NCBI GenBank assembly: GCA_964401455.1 | Contig: CAYNYI010000038.1 | Span: 1 to 24,937, forward strand | Source of the DNA: CAYNYI01 sp964401455 | GTDB lineage: Bacteria > Fibrobacterota > OXYB2-FULL-49-7 > CAYNYI01 | Direction: 5' to 3' | DNA: 24,937 bases | Shown: positions 22,290 through 24,937 of the stretch, one piece after another | Numbering within the stretch: the first letter of the stretch is position 1 | How the letters are laid out: each line of letters opens with the position of its first letter | The notes under the pieces: model-generated | What the model saw: the letters and a program-made list of their open reading frames with translations, nothing else | The model's database searches: none | Told to the model about the DNA's origin: nothing | Translations under genes and position numbers: made by a program

Positions 22290-22664
22290 ATGTTTTTCTT
22301 CCCGGGATTTAAAAGAAAGTCAAAAAGAGAACATGAATGGAAATACTGCGGTGAGGAAGGCTGCAATAAACGTTTCTTCGGTCATCCGTTACGAAAATAC
22401 TGTGAATATCACAGAAAACCTCATCGCAGGAAAAAAGACCCTGAAGCCGGTCTTTTCGCGAAGCCTTCGATAAACCTGATTCTTCCGGATGATCTGCATG
22501 TAAAGGCGGTTGATATGGAGGGCTCCTGCCGAATATGCGGAAAGAGCTATGTTTTCAGATACCTGCCCGGTCAGAAGGAATACCCGGCTTTTTGTGAGAG
22601 CCACCGAAATTTGAGAATTATACGGAAATACATGTCGGAAGTTCTGTTCGAAAGCGCTGTCTGA
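22290..22664 (+). CDS. Small basic double-CCCH (putative zinc) protein, copy 3
   Basis: 124 residues. ATG 22290 is preferred because AAGGAG (22275-22280) lies nine bases upstream; the ATG at 22281 directly abuts that site. Module 1 is C20-x4-C25-x12-C38-x2-H41 (CGEEGCNKRFFGHPLRKYC), the same spacing as copies 1 and 2. Module 2 has a shorter first knuckle, C80-x2-C83-x18-C102-x2-H105 (CRICGKSYVFRYLPGQKEYP), so the x18 and x2 spacings are kept while the first pair resembles a standard zinc knuckle. It starts with a Phe-rich MFFFPGF instead of MQLP and has a more diverged linker. It stands alone behind a predicted sigma-54 promoter. Function unknown; the paralogue relation is well supported. Confidence 0.82.
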   Translation: MFFFPGFKRKSKREHEWKYCGEEGCNKRFFGHPLRKYCEYHRKPHRRKKDPEAGLFAKPSINLILPDDLHVKAVDMEGSCRICGKSYVFRYLPGQKEYPAFCESHRNLRIIRKYMSEVLFESAV

Positions 22665-22680
22665 ATAATCCGGTATTTTC

Positions 22681-22758
22681 TCAGCTGAAGGTTTCCGCCG
22701 CAAGAAAGCATATTAAAAGAAAAACAAAGAAAATAGCGGCTGATTTTTCATATGACAT
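22681..22758 (-). CDS. 25-residue hydrophobic peptide gene
   Basis: Minus-strand ATG at 22758, with AGGAG (22769-22765) six bases upstream, a better ribosome binding site than many genes here. The peptide begins MSYEKSAAIF, has one hydrophobic span of about 16-18 residues and ends LAAETFS before TGA. It lies in the 274-base gap between CCCH copy 3 and the sulfatase, and any plus-strand transcript reaching the terminator at 22833 would be antisense to it. The size fits small membrane peptides. It could be a chance frame, but the ribosome binding site and the clean hydrophobic profile argue for a gene. Confidence 0.5.
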   Translation of the reverse strand: MSYEKSAAIFFVFLLICFLAAETFS

Positions 22759-22799
22759 AAAATTCTCCTGTTTCTTTTAGCTGACTCCATATGTAGATT

Positions 22800-22827
22800 A
22801 ATATAAATCCGATTCTGGTTTTATGAA
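22800..22827 (-). promoter_or_regulatory. Possible promoter of the 25-residue peptide gene
   Basis: On the minus strand, TTCATA (22827-22822), a 16-base spacer and TATATT (22805-22800); start near 22793, about 35 bases before the ATG. Matches are 4/6 and 5/6, so this is weak. Confidence 0.3.
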
Positions 22828-22832
22828 GTGAT

Positions 22833-22857
22833 GCCGGTCACCTGGCCGGTTTTTTTT
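22833..22857 (+). terminator. Intrinsic terminator between CCCH copy 3 and the sulfatase
   Basis: GCCGGTC-ACCT-GGCCGGT folds into a 7-bp stem (two G-T pairs) with a 4-base loop, and the last base of the stem runs into seven further T. It would end plus-strand transcripts from the CCCH copy 3 gene, about 170 bases after its stop. Confidence 0.6.
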
Positions 22858-22860
22858 ATT

Positions 22861-22884
22861 TTTGACGGCAAATTTGACGGCAAA
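22861..22884 (+). repeat. Exact tandem 12-base repeat in the sulfatase upstream region
   Basis: TTTGACGGCAAA occurs twice with no gap. Each copy contains TTGACG, a 5/6 match to a -35 box. The second copy followed by TATTTT after 18 bases, or TATTAT after 15, could serve as a promoter. It could equally be a direct-repeat regulator site. Confidence 0.55.
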
Positions 22885-22899
22885 GCCGATAAATTATTA

Positions 22900-22917
22900 T
22901 TTTAGTCTTAACTAAAA
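22900..22917. promoter_or_regulatory. Inverted repeat just upstream of the sulfatase ribosome binding site
   Basis: TTTTAGT-CTTA-ACTAAAA: perfect 7-base arms and a 4-base centre, ending seven bases before AAGGAGG (22924-22930). The position near the expected transcription start fits an operator (inference). Confidence 0.45.
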
Positions 22918-22938
22918 AACTTAAAGGAGGCTTTAAAA

Positions 22939-24402
22939 ATGTCCGATAAAAAAAATAAACCGAACATTCTTCTTATATTTTCAGATCAGCATCGGGCTGA
23001 TTACGCGGGCTTTGCCGGTTCAAAGACAATCAGAACCCCGAACCTTGATAAGCTCGCAGGGGACGGTACTGTTTTTGACAATGCTTATTGTCCCTATCCT
23101 CTTTGTTCTCCCAGCCGTCAGTCATTCATGGCCGGGCTTTATCCGCACGATTTGGAAGTTTGGGATAATGCAAGCGCTATGCGGGAAGACACGGTTACAT
23201 GGGCGCATATTCTCTCTAAAGCGGGGTATGAGACTTCCTTGCTCGGAAAGATGCATTTCAACGGGTATCAAAAAATGTACGGATTCGACAGACGTCCGGT
23301 ACTTGAAGGAAATAATAACGGGGAATCTTTTTATTCATGGGGGCTTCGCATAGATCATGACTGGAGAGAGCCGTTGCCCCATTCAAGCAACCGCGAAGAA
23401 AACGGAATGTGGAAAGAACTTGAAGAAGCGGGAGCCGATACTCCGGAACGAGAGCCGATTTTCAGAAAAGACCTGGAAGTTCTCGACGGTTCGCTCTCTT
23501 TCCTTGATGAAAAGGCAGCTGCTGAAGAGGATAAACCCTGGGCAGCATGCGCAGGGTTTGTTTTGCCTCATCCGCCATGGAAAGCACGTGAGGACATCCT
23601 TGAAACTTATAAAGGCAAAGGGGACCTTCCTTTTAATCACAAGGGAGAAAAACGGGATATTTGTGACCGATACCTGCAGGAATTTTACGGTAATCTAAGG
23701 CATCTTTCTGAAGAACAGATTAAGAAGGCACGTGAGGTTTATTTTGCCCTTATTACCGAGTTTGATGAGTACTGCGGCAGAATCCTTGATAAGCTTGAAA
23801 GCACAGGGCTTGCCGAAAATACAATAGTGTTTTATTTCAGTGATCACGGAGAGCTTGCCGGGGAACACGGCAACTGGTCGAAGGTGTCTCTTCTCGAGCC
23901 CTCCATCCGGGTTCCGTTAATTGTAAGCTGGAAGGGGCATTTTGAGTCGGGAAGAAGATGCAGTGTTCCGGTTTCACTTCTTGATCTTCATCCTACTTTC
24001 ACGGATATTGCGGGTGTGGAACTGCCGGAAAATCTTGTCATTCGTGGAAAGTCTCTATTGCCCTATATCGAGGGAAAGGCTGATTCTCCGGCCGGAAATG
24101 ATATACTTGTGGAGATGGAGGGGGAAGGCTGGAATCATTGCCGGGCATGTCTGCGTCGAGGCCGGTATAAACTGGTTTACAATCATACAGACGGTTATCA
24201 TTTTTATGATCTTGAAAAAGATCCGCATGAAATGAATGATCTTTCAGATAATGCTGAAGTCGCGGATATTGCAGCAGACATGAAAAAATCACTTTCCGGT
24301 CTCTGGGATGATCCTGAACATTTGGACAGGAAGGTCCTCAATTCACAGGCGAGAAGACGTATAGCAAAGAACCGAAATCCTTGTAAAGATCTCGGTTATT
24401 GA
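22939..24402 (+). CDS. Cys-type sulfatase (arylsulfatase/choline-sulfatase-like)
   Basis: 487 residues with a strong ribosome binding site (AAGGAGG, 8-base spacing). The N-terminus KPNILLIFSDQHRAD carries the first metal Asp. The signature LCSPSRQSFMAGLYPH (from about 55) holds the Cys-x-Pro-Ser-Arg motif, whose Cys56 must be converted to formylglycine. GKMHFNGY gives the next active-site Lys and His. YFSDHGELAGEHGNWSK supplies the later metal Asp/His and the substrate-binding Lys. The C-terminal GYHFYDLEKDPHEMNDL is typical of the family. It hydrolyses a sulfate or possibly phosphonate ester; the substrate is unknown. There is no signal peptide, so the enzyme is probably cytoplasmic, unlike many scavenging sulfatases. 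No formylglycine-generating enzyme, anSME or transporter is in the window. Confidence 0.93.
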   Translation: MSDKKNKPNILLIFSDQHRADYAGFAGSKTIRTPNLDKLAGDGTVFDNAYCPYPLCSPSRQSFMAGLYPHDLEVWDNASAMREDTVTWAHILSKAGYETSLLGKMHFNGYQKMYGFDRRPVLEGNNNGESFYSWGLRIDHDWREPLPHSSNREENGMWKELEEAGADTPEREPIFRKDLEVLDGSLSFLDEKAAAEEDKPWAACAGFVLPHPPWKAREDILETYKGKGDLPFNHKGEKRDICDRYLQEFYGNLRHLSEEQIKKAREVYFALITEFDEYCGRILDKLESTGLAENTIVFYFSDHGELAGEHGNWSKVSLLEPSIRVPLIVSWKGHFESGRRCSVPVSLLDLHPTFTDIAGVELPENLVIRGKSLLPYIEGKADSPAGNDILVEMEGEGWNHCRACLRRGRYKLVYNHTDGYHFYDLEKDPHEMNDLSDNAEVADIAADMKKSLSGLWDDPEHLDRKVLNSQARRRIAKNRNPCKDLGY

Positions 24403-24414
24403 TTCTTAAAAGAT

Positions 24415-24936
24415 TTACCTGATTCTCAGGATTTCTATACGGTTGTTTTTCAACCGTCCTTCCATTGTTTTGTTCGTGGCGACAGGAACCGATTCGCCTA
24501 GCCCCTTGACCCGTACTCTTTTGTCTTCTATGCCCCGGTCAGTAAGAAACTTTTTTATCAGCCGGGCCCTCCGAAGAGACTTTATCCGGTTTGAACGGAT
24601 ACTGCCGAAGCTGTCTGTGTGGCCCCGTATCTCTATTACGTAATCGGAAAAGGTTTCCATGGTTCTGAAAAGTTCGTTCAGTGTCAAATAAGATTCCGGC
24701 ATAAATTTATTGGCGGGACTGAACTTTACATTATTCATAAGAACGGGCCTATTTTTATCGATACTTTTTGCGCCTTTGTCCGGACATCCGTCTTTATCAT
24801 TGAAATTGTTGTAGTTTTCGGGTTCAAGCGGACACTTGTCATCGCTGTCTTTAATTCCGTCCTTGTCATTTTCTTCGTCCGGGCATCCGTCTTCATCCTC
24901 GAATCCTTCCTGCTCTTCGGTCTCGAGCGGACCTAG
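24415..24936 (-). CDS. OmpA-family protein with thrombospondin-3-like repeats (N-terminus outside window)
   Basis: The minus-strand frame continues to the right edge, giving 173 visible codons. The first part holds calcium-type repeats: DEDGCPDEENDKDGIKDSDD, then KCPLEPENYNNFNDKDGCPD. A short linker follows, then the OmpA C-terminal domain (about the last 105 residues) with YVIEIRGHTDSFGS, RSNRIKSLRRARLIKKFL, GLGESVPVA and NNRIEI. The conserved Asp of the GHTD motif and the Arg of NNRIE, which bind peptidoglycan, are present. The order repeats then OmpA matches OprF-like outer-membrane proteins, whose N-terminal beta-barrel would lie outside the window. An internal ATG at 24738 is not the start, because the repeats continue upstream of it. 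It is convergent with the sulfatase, 12 bases apart. Confidence 0.9.
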   Translation of the reverse strand, partial: LGPLETEEQEGFEDEDGCPDEENDKDGIKDSDDKCPLEPENYNNFNDKDGCPDKGAKSIDKNRPVLMNNVKFSPANKFMPESYLTLNELFRTMETFSDYVIEIRGHTDSFGSIRSNRIKSLRRARLIKKFLTDRGIEDKRVRVKGLGESVPVATNKTMEGRLKNNRIEILRIR

Positions 24937-24937
24937 G

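Noticed and set aside
24619..24936. Plus-strand frame of 105 codons at the right edge
   Set aside because: The opposite strand encodes clear thrombospondin-3-like and OmpA motifs; this frame is its mirror and has no family pattern.
1..24937. Defence islands, CRISPR arrays, transposons, tRNA or rRNA genes
   Set aside because: No spaced repeat arrays, transposase or integrase motifs, terminal repeats or tRNA cloverleafs were seen on either strand. Composition appears even across the window.

Overview
The window is a gene-dense stretch (about 24.9 kb, moderate GC) of a bacterial chromosome. It looks like a diderm bacterium. An OmpA-type peptidoglycan-binding protein with thrombospondin-3-like calcium repeats, a TonB-C-like TPR protein and exported TPR proteins all suggest an outer membrane and periplasm. 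The signalling content is heavy: a PAS histidine kinase with an NtrC-family sigma-54 activator of FleS/FleR (FlrB/FlrC) type, a HAMP-GGDEF protein, a SpoIIE-type PP2C phosphatase and a GAF-HD-GYP protein. I cannot name the phylum from sequence alone. No rRNA, tRNA, IS element, integrase, phage gene or CRISPR array was seen, and no gap between genes exceeds 300 bases.

Layout. 2-688: C-terminal part of a PlsB/PlsC-like acyltransferase, cut by the window edge. 743-1825: short FapA/DUF342 protein whose start codon lies inside an inverted repeat. 1837-6905: near-consensus sigma-70 promoter, then a secreted TPR protein, a small helical (possibly FlgN-like) protein, and the kinase and sigma-54 activator, which overlap. 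6992-9893: HAMP-GGDEF protein coupled to a membrane-anchored TPR/TonB-C-like protein, ending in a small hairpin. 9965-18886: a nine-gene run in one direction with overlaps or very short gaps: mtnA, a 41-residue membrane microprotein, a class I aminotransferase, a YkgJ-type Cys-cluster protein, a PAS-PP2C phosphatase, an 81-residue orphan, a GH57/DUF3536 glycosidase, the GTPase Era and a secreted orphan. Four of these genes use TTG starts.

19101-22664 holds the least familiar material. Three small, basic, paralogous proteins (two in tandem, one about 2.4 kb further on) each carry two Cys-Cys-Cys-His modules that look like zinc sites. I do not recognise the family. An HD-GYP gene follows the tandem pair and an MBL-fold hydrolase faces it. 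The third copy has a well-formed -24/-12 (sigma-54) promoter with two near-identical TGAC-N6-GTCA inverted repeats upstream, 41 bases apart, which is the layout of an enhancer-activated promoter. The tandem pair instead has a sigma-70-like promoter. Downstream of the third copy, on the opposite strand, lies a 25-residue hydrophobic peptide gene with a good ribosome binding site.

22833-24937: terminator, a tandem 12-base repeat plus an inverted repeat in front of a Cys-type sulfatase, and a convergent OmpA-family gene that runs off the right edge.

Taken together, the genes suggest an organism that couples c-di-GMP and sigma-54 signalling to cell-surface processes. The strongest candidate for something undescribed is the double-CCCH protein family and its enhancer-type promoter.
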